A stretch of 46,375 nucleotides of DNA from Desulforapulum autotrophicum (lineage in GTDB: Bacteria > Desulfobacterota > Desulfobacteria > Desulfobacterales > Desulfolunaceae): positions 1-46,375 of the forward strand of contig DYJE01000036.1 in NCBI GenBank assembly GCA_020723285.1, in the 5' to 3' direction. The notes beneath the pieces were generated by a model that had not been told where the DNA came from, ran no database searches, and saw nothing but the letters and a program-made list of their open reading frames with translations. The position numbers and the translations under genes were made by a program. This document shows positions 1 to 11,538 of this stretch, piece by piece (position 1 is the first letter of the stretch; each line of letters begins with the position of its first letter).

Positions 1-471
1 CAAACACTATAACGCCGCATATGGGACTTTTTACGACGCCATCAACATCCAACGTTGAATAAAGGATAACTCCAATTTTTTTACATGACGAATGTGCTGA
101 ATATTCACTGTCCTTGCGGAAATGGAGATCCTGCAACTCACTCACCATTCGATGTTGAATGTTCGGTGTTCGATGTTCAAAAAAATGCGTCAATCGGAAT
201 TTTAATCTGACAACCACAATCATTCACCGTTCAATAGTTTAACGGATTCGCCGACAATCATTGAATCCTGACCACAGAATGAGCAAACGCCGTGCCATGG
301 GACCTGGAATACATAATGACTTGTAATTAAAGGGAATATCAAATGAAATGGAAAGGAGGTGAAAGCACCGCAATGTGGCCAAATCGCCACACTTCATAAT
401 CAGACACTAGACAAAGCGCTATAATCACGGGTAAAAAGAGCCACATGTGGCGATTAGTGCACAACATGAAA
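1..471. other. Gene-poor left edge with repeats
   Basis: No convincing protein gene is seen here. Positions 147-180 hold two copies of TTCGATGTT in a degenerate tandem, and 40-65 carries a related inverted version. A strong Shine-Dalgarno-like GGAGGT lies at 355-360. A possible 18-codon ORF (ATG at 343, stop at 397-399, with AAAGGGA eight bases upstream) would encode a peptide beginning MKWKGG; there is no independent support for it. A 10-bp inverted repeat, AATCGCCACA (382-391) and TGTGGCGATT (446-455), lies just beyond the stop of the minus-strand regulator and could act as an mRNA 3' structure. Confidence 0.4.
147..180. repeat. Short degenerate tandem repeat (TTCGATGTT type)
   Basis: TTCGATGTT occurs at 148-156 and again at 169-177, separated by similar GAATGTTCGG-type units. 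It resembles the simple TTCGATGTTGAA-like tandems scattered between genes in many bacterial genomes. No function is inferred. Confidence 0.5.
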
Positions 472-2214
<1,743 letters not shown>

Positions 2215-2267
2215 GGCTCTGTCCTGTTCACGCCTTCGGCGGCACTTGCTTTGGGAAAAACGACTGT

Positions 2268-2310
2268 GCCTCCGGCGGCCCTTCCGGGGGACCAGCTTTT
2301 AAAAAGCTGG
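2268..2310. repeat. Dispersed GC-rich repeat, family A copy 1
   Basis: This copy starts GCCTCCGGCGGCCCTTCCGG and runs into the perfect hairpin CCAGCTTTT/AAAAGCTGG (2292-2300/2302-2310). The same GCCTCCGGCGGCCCT core recurs at 4034, inverted at 4215, and in a shortened form at 11325. It sits just upstream of the sigma-54 activator gene, transcribed away from it. Confidence 0.7.
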
Positions 2311-2374
2311 GCAAATAGATGTGGTTTGGCCCCAGGGAGGGCCAATGCTGTTGTCTTAAGAGATGGGCAAAGCG

Positions 2375-2727
2375 CTGCTTATACCCAATAAGTCTGCCGA
2401 ACAAAACAAATCGTATTTGTCAGTGGTAGTCGTGCGTTTCATGCGCCAGAAAGGGTGCGTTTTTCGCACCACCTCAATGCCTCTTCCATGCCTTGCTCTC
2501 CGTTCTTGTCATTCCGGGCGGGGGCTTTTTCCCGACCCGGAATCCATGCCTGTTTTTTGTGCAACCTCTGTCTTCATAACACCATGGATTCCGGGTCGGC
2601 TTGCTTTTCGACCTGAAAGGCCCGGCAGCGTTTATTCACGGCACAAACATCTTCTCTCCAACACCAGCCGCCCGGAATGACAAAAACGCACTATTAAGCC
2701 CTGCCAAAACTTATTGGGTATAAGCAG
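2375..2727. repeat. 353-bp cassette bounded by 19-bp perfect inverted repeats
   Basis: CTGCTTATACCCAATAAGT at 2375-2393 is exactly inverted at 2709-2727. The interval holds a second nested inverted repeat (2508-2681) and no open reading frame that looks like a gene. The outer arms are joined to REP-like sequence (GATGGGCA at 2362-2369, and its inverse at 2727-2750). The structure is MITE-like, but no target-site duplication was identified. Confidence 0.75.
2508..2681. repeat. GTCATTCCGGGCGG inverted-repeat element (174 bp)
   Basis: The ends are GTCATTCCGGGCGG and CCGCCCGGAATGAC, a perfect 14-bp inverted repeat. Inside, GACCCGGAATCCATG (2534-2548) is inverted at 2583-2597. Elements with GTCATTCC/GGAATGAC ends are a known class of small non-coding dispersed repeats in many proteobacteria. 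It contains no ORF able to encode a transposase. Confidence 0.75.
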
Positions 2728-2759
2728 GGCAAAGCGTCAGCGTGCCCATCTGAAACAAA

Positions 2760-3263
2760 CTAAAGACGGCTCACAACCCGGGCCGCCGTGGCATGGGGCG
2801 TGTCGTCCTTTGGGCAGTCCACCACGATATCCGCATAGCGCATGTAAAGGACGTCACGCTCTTCCAGAAGGGAGGTAAAGCTCTGGCCCGGCTTTCGGAC
2901 CACCCCGCGCTTGACGGGATCGTCGATGCGGTGCATCAAAAGGTCCAGATCCGCCCGAAGGTAGACCACGCGGCCCAGGCTTATGAGGTAGTCCATGGCC
3001 GCGCTGCCGTAAATCACGCTGCCGCCGGTGGAAATCACCGTTTCCGTAACCCGTAGGCTTAAGATGTGCTGCTCCTCCCGTCGGCAGAACCCGTCAAGTC
3101 CCTCTTCGGCGATGATGGCCTGAAGATCCCGGCCCTCCCTGGCGGTGATGTACTCGTCGGTGTCCATGAACGCCATGAACAGCGTGTCGGCCAGAATCCG
3201 GCCCACCGTGCTTTTTCCCACGGCGGGCATGCCGGTCAGAATGATGTTGGATCGTTGTGTCAT
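2760..3263 (-). CDS. aroK: Shikimate kinase
   Basis: This kinase phosphorylates shikimate to shikimate 3-phosphate in the chorismate pathway, in the cytoplasm. The Walker A GMPAVGKST is near the N-terminus, followed by the Mg/substrate motif MDTDEY, the shikimate-binding FCRREE and the STGG glycine pair. RDVLYMRYADI near the end matches the conserved arginine helix. The ATG at 3263 gives MTQRSNIILTG and about 167 residues, the usual family length; an ATG at 3281 or an upstream start would add a short tail. Chorismate made here would feed pabA/pabBC elsewhere in the window. It lies downstream of a small exported-protein gene on the same strand, 22 bp away, and may be co-transcribed with it. 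Confidence 0.9.
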   Translation of the reverse strand: MTQRSNIILTGMPAVGKSTVGRILADTLFMAFMDTDEYITAREGRDLQAIIAEEGLDGFCRREEQHILSLRVTETVISTGGSVIYGSAAMDYLISLGRVVYLRADLDLLMHRIDDPVKRGVVRKPGQSFTSLLEERDVLYMRYADIVVDCPKDDTPHATAARVVSRL

Positions 3264-3285
3264 GAGCGGCCCGGTGTTCATTCCG

Positions 3286-3783
3286 TTATATTTTGGCAAG
3301 GGCCTTGGTCATCAAAGATGACGCGGCGGCCTTCTGGTCTTTTTCACTTTTGCCGGGCACGAGAAGGGTCACCACCAGGTATTTTCCGGCTTTAAAGGTG
3401 TTGAGCTGAACCATGCCGTAACCGGGACTTGAAAAAAACGAACGGTCTCCGACCCCCTTGGTTTCAGAGACCGGAATGTTTCTTTTTTTCATTTCATCCA
3501 TGACTTTCTGGGGCGTTTCACCTGGAGCCGCCGTCTTGATGAGGATGCTGAACACCCCGCCCGTCCCCACGGTGTACTGGCAGGGCGCCCCCGCCGACGC
3601 CACGCCGGAACCCGTCAGTTTTCCGTCTCCCACCGTCTGGCCCAGAACCGCCTGAATGTCCGCCTTGCTGAGCAGACCGCAGGGGTCCACGACATTTCCG
3701 GCCACGGCGCTTCCGGCGATAAACATCAGCGTGGTAAAAATGACGGCCATCGAACGCAACACGGACATCGAACTCATTTTCAT
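3286..3783 (-). CDS. Small exported protein of unknown function
   Basis: This is a 165-residue protein with a clear Sec signal peptide: a short basic start, a hydrophobic stretch (VIFTTLMFIAGSAVA), and likely cleavage after AVA. The ATG at 3783 was chosen because AAGGAG lies eight bases upstream; an in-frame extension to 3921 lacks such a site. The mature part begins with DPCGLLSKADIQAVLG, a motif reminiscent of small exported proteins with a DPC...LL start (DUF3558-like). That link is weak and rests on pattern only. Two cysteines (DPC and APCQY) could form a disulfide in the periplasm. It lies just upstream of aroK on the same strand. Function is not known. Confidence 0.75.
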   Translation of the reverse strand: MKMSSMSVLRSMAVIFTTLMFIAGSAVAGNVVDPCGLLSKADIQAVLGQTVGDGKLTGSGVASAGAPCQYTVGTGGVFSILIKTAAPGETPQKVMDEMKKRNIPVSETKGVGDRSFFSSPGYGMVQLNTFKAGKYLVVTLLVPGKSEKDQKAAASSLMTKALAKI

Positions 3784-4033
3784 CGTTTTCTCCTTGAAAT
3801 GAATGGACTGGGAAAGCCGGAGACCCGGCATGATCGATACGCCCCACGATAACGCAGCAGGTGGAAAAAATCCAGCGGGCTTTGAAGCAGCCGTTATTTT
3901 GAAAACAGCTGAAAACAGCAAGATCGTTCAAGACGGCAGAAGGACGTCCGGTATAGTTTGATTCTGCCATGTGATTTTATCCATGATGGTAATTTGACTT
4001 CGTAATGTTTATTTTCTTTAAAAAAATCTCATG

Positions 4034-4215
4034 GCCTCCGGCGGCCCTGCCGGGGGCCAAACCCCTCTCTTTGCTGGGGCAGGCTTTTTGAAAAGTTTGA
4101 CAAACGGATATGGCCAGGGCCTGCAATGGGTGCACCCCAAACCCATTTGTCCAGATTTTTAAAACTTGTCCCAACGCAGAGAGGGAGCTGGTCCCCCGGA
4201 AGGGCCGCCGGAGGC
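4034..4215. repeat. 182-bp inverted-repeat element, family A
   Basis: The left arm, GCCTCCGGCGGCCCTGCCGG plus GGG (4034-4056), is inverted at 4193-4215 with one mismatch over 23 bases. The interior contains CTTTTTGAAAAGTTTGACAAA-like sequence also seen at 11355-11375. It fills most of the 3784-4260 gap, which otherwise shows no gene. Confidence 0.75.
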
Positions 4216-4260
4216 AAGGATTAAAAAAATGATCAAACAACTCAAACGAAAGGAACAGCC

Positions 4261-4647
4261 ATGAACGATCTCTCCAAACACCTGTCCTCCGGAACCCTGA
4301 CGAGCCTTGACGGCGAAAGAATCCTGGCCCATACCCCGTGGACGGCCCATCCGGTTTTCAAGGGGGTTAGCATGAAACATCTCATCCGGGCCAACGACAC
4401 GGCGGGCCGCCTCAGCGCCCACATGGTAAGCCTGGAACCGGGAGCCGTTCTCGACAGCCATGTTCACGAAAGCCAGTACGAGCTTCATGAAGTCCTTCAT
4501 GGAAAAGGGTGTTTTCATCTGGAGGATAAAGAGGTAGTCTATGAACCGGGAAGCATGGGGATCATCCCCATGGGCACAAACCATAAAGTCGTGGCGGGCG
4601 AAACAGGGCTCGTCATTCTGGCAAAATTCTTCCCGGCGCTGCTTTGA
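4261..4647 (+). CDS. Small cupin-domain protein
   Basis: This is a 128-residue single-domain cupin. The conserved core includes DSHVHESQYELHEVLHGKG (metal-binding histidines and a glutamate) and, after about 25 residues, the second motif GSMGIIPMGTNHK. Such small cupins may be metal-dependent enzymes or ligand-binding sensors; the substrate cannot be read from sequence. The start is supported by AAAGGAA seven bases before the ATG. The AraC-type regulator begins 27 bp downstream on the same strand, so the two are probably one operon. The cupin may make or degrade the molecule the regulator senses (inference). Confidence 0.85.
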   Translation: MNDLSKHLSSGTLTSLDGERILAHTPWTAHPVFKGVSMKHLIRANDTAGRLSAHMVSLEPGAVLDSHVHESQYELHEVLHGKGCFHLEDKEVVYEPGSMGIIPMGTNHKVVAGETGLVILAKFFPALL

Positions 4648-4673
4648 AAAAACGCCGGAATAAGGGTCAGGGC

Positions 4674-5504
4674 ATGAGCGAAACCGGACATCGCAAAAGT
4701 CTCCGCTTCCTTGAAACCAAAGGGAACCGGGGCATCACCCTGGTTCAGGGTGAGCGAATCTCCCATGCCTTTCCACGGCATACCCATAAAACGTACTGCA
4801 TCGGGCTTATTCACCACGGAAGCCGTCTTGTCACCCTGGAAAAGGACCAGGCCGCCATTTCTGAAAACCAGCTTTTTGTGATCAATCCTGACACCCCCCA
4901 CGCATGCCGGACCATCGGACCTTTTCACTCCTACTCGGTGATCTGCGCAAGAAAAGAAGTCATGGCCGATCTTTCAGCCCAGATCGCCGGGGCCGGGGCG
5001 TCGATTCCCTTTTTTCCGTCCTGTCTCATCAGAGACAGTGATCTCGTTCTCACGTTTCAGCGGGTCATAGCCCAAAACGATCTGACACAGCCCGGAATCG
5101 AAACAGACGAAGCCCTGATGTCCCTGCTTTCCAAGCTGGCCATGCGCCACAGCCAGAACCCGCCCGATCCGCTTAAACAAGATCCCCGGCGTGCGGTCAT
5201 TAATCGGGCCATGGATTATATCCTGACCCACCTCCGCCATGACCATTCCCTCAAAGACCTGGCGAACATCGCAGGGCTCAGCCCCTTTCACTTTCACCGA
5301 CGGTTTCTGGAACTGGCCGGAGTGTCGCCCCATGATTTCCTGATCCAGAGCCGGATTAAAAAAGCCAGACATCTGATCGAATCGGGAACCAGCCTCGCCG
5401 AAGCCGCTTATGAAACAGGTTTTTCCGATCAGAGCCACATGACCCGGATGTTCAAACGCCATACAGGTGTGACACCCGGTGTTTATAAAAAAAGCAATAT
5501 GTAA
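4674..5504 (+). CDS. AraC-family transcriptional regulator
   Basis: This 276-residue regulator has an N-terminal cupin-like sensing domain (about 20-150, including SHAFPRHTHKTYCIG) and a C-terminal double helix-turn-helix (about 180-275). The first HTH is LKDLANIAGLSPFHFHRRF; the second contains the family signature EAAYETGFSDQSHMTRMFKR followed by GVTPG. It should bind DNA in response to a small ligand. The ATG at 4674 is preferred over a TTG at 4644 that overlaps the upstream cupin stop; the ribosome site there (AAGGG) is modest. The target promoter was not identified; its own operon is the simplest guess. Confidence 0.9.
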   Translation: MSETGHRKSLRFLETKGNRGITLVQGERISHAFPRHTHKTYCIGLIHHGSRLVTLEKDQAAISENQLFVINPDTPHACRTIGPFHSYSVICARKEVMADLSAQIAGAGASIPFFPSCLIRDSDLVLTFQRVIAQNDLTQPGIETDEALMSLLSKLAMRHSQNPPDPLKQDPRRAVINRAMDYILTHLRHDHSLKDLANIAGLSPFHFHRRFLELAGVSPHDFLIQSRIKKARHLIESGTSLAEAAYETGFSDQSHMTRMFKRHTGVTPGVYKKSNM

Positions 5505-5652
5505 CATCATGTCGAAATGGGTTACATTTAATCTAAATAAATTTAATTGACATCGAATTATTATTGTCATAGTCATAATTAAATATATTACCTATTATGA
5601 CCACATTTACATGAGAATATTTATGAAAATCTATCCAAACATTAACAATTGA

Positions 5653-6438
5653 ATGTATTCTCCGATTAAAACAATCAAGGCGGCATGTCTTTATATCATT
5701 ATCAGTTTATTTGTTTGTTCTGAAAATGCCTGGCCTGGCAATGTCAGCGCATTTCTGTCTATCGATAATGGCTCAATTCATCATTTGAAAAAAGAACTTG
5801 AGGCGTATTCCGGAAAAAAGTTTGATCATTTCTTGGAACAAAGAACACACTATAATGCCAACGACTTTCATTCGGCGATATGCAACCTTTTTATCCGTTA
5901 TCAAAGCAGTTATTCAGATATCAATACATGCATGACAGAATATTCTTGTGCTGAAAAAAAATATTCGAATAGCTGGGCCAAAGATGTTGTAAAAAAATAT
6001 GGGAATTCCTTTGTCATGCACCACATTGAATCATTTAAAAATCTTATTATCAATCTGAATTACAAGAATTTATCGTCCTATTGCATTGATTCCGAAAAGG
6101 AGGGGCTCTATTCTGAAATACAATATATTGTTACCATCAAAGAGTTTTTTAATTATTATTTAAATTTTTATCAAACACTTGATCACAAAGAAAAAAAAAT
6201 GCGCTCCGAGGAAAAAAGAACGGCTGAAGACATCATCAAATCAGTATCTGAATATCCGCTCCAGAACATTCTCTATGGTGGAAGGGTGGGGACCTATTTA
6301 AGTTTAACAAACAAGGTTGATCTCAGTGATGATGTCGTTAAATATTTAACCCGTCATCCTGCATTAACCAGACCATTCAACCCAGTGATGGCCTATGATG
6401 ATCTTGTCCGAGAATGTAAGTCCGCGAGCAAGTCATAA
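5653..6438 (+). CDS. AT-rich exported protein of unknown function
   Basis: This 261-residue protein has an N-terminal signal sequence (IKAACLYIIISLFVCSENAW) and no recognised domain. The mature part is rich in Lys, Asn, Tyr and Ser and contains four cysteines in its middle (ICNLF, NTCMTEYSC, SYCID), possibly disulfide-forming. Base and codon use is far more AT-rich than its neighbours, and the 150 bp upstream are also AT-rich, which points to horizontal acquisition. No good Shine-Dalgarno precedes the ATG. A 9-codon ORF (5623-5652, MKIYPNINN) ends with TGA directly before the ATG and could couple translation. TTGACA at 5547-5552 is a possible -35. It may be an immunity, surface or effector-related protein, but nothing shows this directly. 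Confidence 0.7.
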   Translation: MYSPIKTIKAACLYIIISLFVCSENAWPGNVSAFLSIDNGSIHHLKKELEAYSGKKFDHFLEQRTHYNANDFHSAICNLFIRYQSSYSDINTCMTEYSCAEKKYSNSWAKDVVKKYGNSFVMHHIESFKNLIINLNYKNLSSYCIDSEKEGLYSEIQYIVTIKEFFNYYLNFYQTLDHKEKKMRSEEKRTAEDIIKSVSEYPLQNILYGGRVGTYLSLTNKVDLSDDVVKYLTRHPALTRPFNPVMAYDDLVRECKSASKS

Positions 6439-6476
6439 ATAACTCGGCATCTATTTTCTGAAACGCCGGTCGGCCA

Positions 6477-7670
6477 TCAGTTAACCCCATCTATCCCATC
6501 TACCCACGCCTTGATCATTCCGCGCCCGATTTCTTCGAACCCTTCGTATTCGCTCATGAATTCCTCGATGCGGGGTTTTGTTTCAGCGACCGCCTGTGCC
6601 GTTCGTTCGAAAATGGTGGAAACGGTGGCGCTGCTGAGGGAAAGATGGGCCTGGGCGAATTTCTCCAGCATTTTCCGGGGCCACCACTTTTTTGTTCCGG
6701 CCAGGGTCAGGGCCGGAACGTCGTTTTTGATGTAGGCCGTGGTGGTCACCACATCGTACACCGGAGCGAGGCTGACCGGCTCAAGGGCAGATGGGTAGAG
6801 CACACCGAAATTTTTCAGGTGGGCGTCGCCGTTTCGCAGGATCACCGACAGAACCAGGGCGGTGAAGAACTGTTCTCTGGCTTGAAAAAGCTGCGCGCCT
6901 TTCAGAAACTGGCCGAGGCTCCGTGCGATGCGTTCATAGGAACCGGTGTATTTCTGGGCTGTCCCCAGGGCCTGGAGGCTGCACATGTCTTCAAACCCCA
7001 AAGGATCGCCTTCGGCTGTGATGTCGAACCGTTTCATGATAAAAAGTCCGCCGTTTTCCGATATAAAAAACTCCGGCGTGGGCAAACCGGCTTTCGTGGC
7101 GGCCGTCATGCACAGGAACTCGTTGGCGGCAAGGCAGGGATAATCGGAGCCCCAGGATTTCACGATAAAAGCCGATGAAATCGACGTTACCCGATCCGTG
7201 GCGTCGAGAAGAATTTTGGGTTGTACGCCGGATACGCCGGAGCTGAGGGCGTATCGGGACACCAGTTCGTGAAACAGTTCCGTGGTGTCGGGGTAGGCGA
7301 GAAGTTCATCCAGGGATTCCGGGGTTTCCGTGATCCCCGGCGCATCGTCCGACGGAAGAGCGAACCTGTTTCGTCCGATCTGATGGCCTCCGGTAACCCG
7401 GAGAATGGATAAATCATCCTCGCCGATCACCTTGGCGATGGCCCTGCGGATAGCCTCAAGCAGCGCCCCTTCCGGCAGATTCATCTGAAAAACGGGATGC
7501 AGATCCCGGCTTGCCCAGCTTTCCAGGCGTACCGGCATGGTGAGGGAGACCTGATCCATAGCCGCAGCCCTGGGATCATACGCGAAAACGTATTTCAGGC
7601 CCGGCTGGCGTTCCAGAAGGCCCGATTTTCTTTTTAAAGCCCATACGGCAAGTTGTGAAACTCCTGTCAT
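6477..7670 (-). CDS. hipA: HipA-family serine/threonine kinase toxin
   Basis: HipA-type toxins are kinases that phosphorylate glutamyl-tRNA synthetase or related targets and cause dormancy. This 397-residue protein has the N-terminal HipA subdomain (up to about 110), the regulatory loop region SSGVSGVQPKILLD, and the kinase core with NGDAHLKNFGVLY (catalytic Asp) and LAPVYDVVTT (metal-binding Asp). Length and motifs are complete, so it is probably active. Its start codon overlaps the end of the HTH antitoxin by 4 bases (ATGA), implying translational coupling. The C-terminus reaches convergent gene space next to the AT-rich ORFan. The target kinase substrate is not shown by the sequence. Confidence 0.92.
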   Translation of the reverse strand: MTGVSQLAVWALKRKSGLLERQPGLKYVFAYDPRAAAMDQVSLTMPVRLESWASRDLHPVFQMNLPEGALLEAIRRAIAKVIGEDDLSILRVTGGHQIGRNRFALPSDDAPGITETPESLDELLAYPDTTELFHELVSRYALSSGVSGVQPKILLDATDRVTSISSAFIVKSWGSDYPCLAANEFLCMTAATKAGLPTPEFFISENGGLFIMKRFDITAEGDPLGFEDMCSLQALGTAQKYTGSYERIARSLGQFLKGAQLFQAREQFFTALVLSVILRNGDAHLKNFGVLYPSALEPVSLAPVYDVVTTTAYIKNDVPALTLAGTKKWWPRKMLEKFAQAHLSLSSATVSTIFERTAQAVAETKPRIEEFMSEYEGFEEIGRGMIKAWVDGIDGVN

Positions 7671-7912
7671 TCATGGACCTCTTCACGAAGTTCTTCCAGG
7701 GTGGGCGGCGCACCCGCAGGCCTGACCCGCAGCGTGAGCCCCAGATAGTCCAGGATACGGACCAGCTTTCGGACTCCGATGTCCTTGACCGTGCCGTTTT
7801 CGATCTGTCCCACGGTGGTCCGGCTCATGGACAGAGCCCTGGCCAGCTCCGCCTGGGTCAGGCGTCGTTTTTTCCTCTCTTCGCGGATATGTTGACCGAT
7901 GGTAAACAGCAT
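7667..7912 (-). CDS. hipB: HipB-like HTH antitoxin
   Basis: This 81-residue XRE-type DNA-binding protein should neutralise HipA and repress the operon. The HTH is LTQAELARALSMSRTTVGQIENG, followed by VRKLVRILDYLGL. The start was set at the ATG at 7912 because a consensus promoter (TTGAAA at 7948-7943, 17-bp spacer, TATAAT at 7925-7920) predicts transcription starting at about 7912-7913. An earlier in-frame ATG at 7921 would fall inside the -10 box. No Shine-Dalgarno precedes either codon, so the mRNA appears leaderless. The hipA start overlaps its stop. Confidence 0.88.
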   Translation of the reverse strand: MLFTIGQHIREERKKRRLTQAELARALSMSRTTVGQIENGTVKDIGVRKLVRILDYLGLTLRVRPAGAPPTLEELREEVHE

Positions 7913-7977
7913 GAAATGCATTATATAAAATGCATTTCATGATTTCAATCTAAAAATGCATTACATCCAATGCATTA
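7911..7977 (-). promoter_or_regulatory. hipBA promoter with palindromic operators
   Basis: The near-perfect 30-bp palindrome at 7911-7940 has 12-bp arms ATGAAATGCATT. Two further AATGCATT boxes lie at about 7955-7962 and 7970-7977, so four boxes cover the promoter. The -10 TATAAT and part of the spacer are inside the first palindrome, so HipB binding would block polymerase directly. Confidence 0.8.
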
Positions 7978-8027
7978 TCGTGCTCCATGGCGTTAACACA
8001 GGCCTGACCCTGACCCTGTTATTAATA

Positions 8028-8057
8028 TTGACGAACCCGCCCGGCTTCATGTACTAA
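8028..8057 (+). promoter_or_regulatory. Candidate hisS-aspS promoter
   Basis: TTGACG (8028-8033) and TACTAA (8052-8057) are separated by 18 bp. A 12-bp palindrome TTTCAGCTGAAA (8092-8103) follows in the presumed leader. No T-box motif was recognised in the 100 bp before hisS. Confidence 0.4.
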
Positions 8058-8171
8058 TCGGCATTTAAAACAAAAGATTTCAAAGTTTTGGTTTCAGCTG
8101 AAATCCAGGTTTTTCATTTTATAACGTCAACATCGAAAAGGCGGTTCCGGGCGGCCGGAGCCGGATCATTC

Positions 8172-9425
8172 ATGATACAGTTGATCAAAGGTTTCAAGGA
8201 CATCCTTCCCGAAGAAATCAGCCTCTGGCAGGAGATCGAGGCGGCGGCGCGGGAGATGTTCGAAAATTTCGGATACCGGGAGATCCGGCTTCCCATTGTG
8301 GAAAAATCCGAGCTGTTCGCCCGGAGCATCGGCGACACCACGGACATCGTGGAAAAGGAAATGTACACCTTCGACGACGGCAGGCGGGGGCTGGTGACGC
8401 TGCGGCCCGAAGCCACGGCGTCGGTGGTCAGATCCTACATCCAGCACAAGATGGCTGCCGAAGACCCCATACGGAAGTTCTACACCATCGGACCCATGTT
8501 CCGGAGGGAAAGGCCGCAAAAAGGCCGTTACCGCCAGTTCTATCAGATCGACGCTGAAGTGTTCGGCATCGCCTCGCCCCTCATCGACGCCCAGATCATC
8601 CTGATGCTGGTGTCGCTGTTCGAGCGGCTTGAGGTCACGGACGTGTCGGCTCACATCAACTGCCTGGGCTGTCCCACCTGCCGTCCCTTCTTCCAGAAAG
8701 CCCTTTACAGCCTTCTGGAGGCAAAAAAAGACGCACTGTGCGAAAACTGTGTCCGGCGGAGCGAAAAAAATCCCCTTCGAACCCTCGACTGCAAAGTTCC
8801 GTCCTGCCGGGAAGCCCTTGCCGAAGCCCCGTCCATCCTGGATTTCCTGTGTTCCGACTGCAAAACCCATTTCGACACGGTGAAACAGCTTCTGGACAAG
8901 CAGAACATCCATTACCAGGTAGACCGTCATCTGGTCCGGGGCCTCGACTATTACACCCGGACCGCCTTTGAAATCCTCACCACCAGCCTGGGCGCACAGA
9001 ACGCCGTGGCGGGCGGAGGACGGTACGACGGCCTGGTGCAGGCCCTGGGCGGTCCTTCGGTTCCGGCCATCGGCTTCGCCATAGGCTTCGACCGCCTGGC
9101 GGAAATCCTGTCCCAGACCCGGACAGCCGCGGCAAAACGGCCGAAGATCTACATGGCCCCCCTGGGTGAAACATGCCGGACCCTGGCCTTTGAATGGGCC
9201 TGTGCCCTGAATCTGTCCGGCGTACCCACGGAAATGGACTTCGAAGACCGGAACCTGAAACACCATATGAAGCGGGCCGACAAATTCCACGCGGCCCACG
9301 CCCTGATTTTCGGGGACAACGAACTGACCCAAGGGCACGCGGTGCTGCGCAACATGGAAACGAGGGAACAGAAAGAGATTCCCATCGTCAATCTCGTGAC
9401 CCACATCATCAATCTGATCAGATAA
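8172..9425 (+). CDS. hisS: Histidyl-tRNA synthetase
   Basis: This is a class II aminoacyl-tRNA synthetase that charges tRNA-His. The 417-residue protein has motif 2 around [20 protein letters not shown], the histidine-binding [14 protein letters not shown], motif 3 ([11 protein letters not shown]) and a C-terminal anticodon-binding domain. Between them lies a cysteine-rich insert (CLGCPTC, CENC, CKVPSC, CSDC), seen in many HisRS of firmicutes and deltaproteobacteria. The ATG at 8172 begins [15 protein letters not shown], matching the family N-terminus; an in-frame start at 8088 would add 28 unlikely residues. aspS follows 13 bp later, a common hisS-aspS operon. Confidence 0.97.
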   Translation: MIQLIKGFKDILPEEISLWQEIEAAAREMFENFGYREIRLPIVEKSELFARSIGDTTDIVEKEMYTFDDGRRGLVTLRPEATASVVRSYIQHKMAAEDPIRKFYTIGPMFRRERPQKGRYRQFYQIDAEVFGIASPLIDAQIILMLVSLFERLEVTDVSAHINCLGCPTCRPFFQKALYSLLEAKKDALCENCVRRSEKNPLRTLDCKVPSCREALAEAPSILDFLCSDCKTHFDTVKQLLDKQNIHYQVDRHLVRGLDYYTRTAFEILTTSLGAQNAVAGGGRYDGLVQALGGPSVPAIGFAIGFDRLAEILSQTRTAAAKRPKIYMAPLGETCRTLAFEWACALNLSGVPTEMDFEDRNLKHHMKRADKFHAAHALIFGDNELTQGHAVLRNMETREQKEIPIVNLVTHIINLIR

Positions 9426-9438
9426 AGGAGCGATCAAC

Positions 9439-11226
<1,788 letters not shown>

Positions 11227-11254
11227 TCCATTTGACGTATCCCATAAAAAAGCA

Positions 11255-11290
11255 ACGGCTCGTGCCATATAAGACACGAGCCGTTTTTTT
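11255..11290 (+). terminator. Rho-independent terminator of hisS-aspS
   Basis: ACGGCTCGTG (11255-11264) pairs perfectly with CACGAGCCGT (11275-11284) across a 10-base loop and is followed by a run of T to 11290. Confidence 0.92.
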
Positions 11291-11323
11291 ATATATGGTA
11301 GTTTTCATAAATCTGTTCCGATT

Positions 11324-11375
11324 CACGCCTTCGGCGACCCTGCCGGGGGCCAAACTTTTTGAAAAAGTTTGTCAA
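11324..11375. repeat. Family A repeat copy with palindromic tail
   Basis: ACGCCTTCGGCGACCCTGCC, then GGGGGCCAAAC, then the hairpin AAACTTTTTGAAAAAGTTT. It shares the CCCTGCCGGGGGCCAAAC core with 4045-4062. The rest of 11291-11538 shows no gene. Confidence 0.65.
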
Positions 11376-11538
11376 AACAGATGATGGGTTTTATTCCAGA
11401 TGAACAACCTTGTTTGGTGGACTCGTAAAAAAATCGCCCGATGGCTCAGGTTTTTTAACGCAGCAGGTCGGACGCACGCCCGATCTGCCGCACCAAAAGA
11501 CCGGAAACCAGGGGTATCACCCTGATCGCAACATGAAA

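Noticed and set aside
7919-7921. Upstream ATG at 7921 as start of the HipB antitoxin
   Set aside because: It would lie inside the -10 box of a consensus promoter, upstream of the predicted transcript start.
8058-8171. T-box leader before hisS
   Set aside because: No specifier stem, T-box sequence or terminator was found; only a 12-bp palindrome is present.
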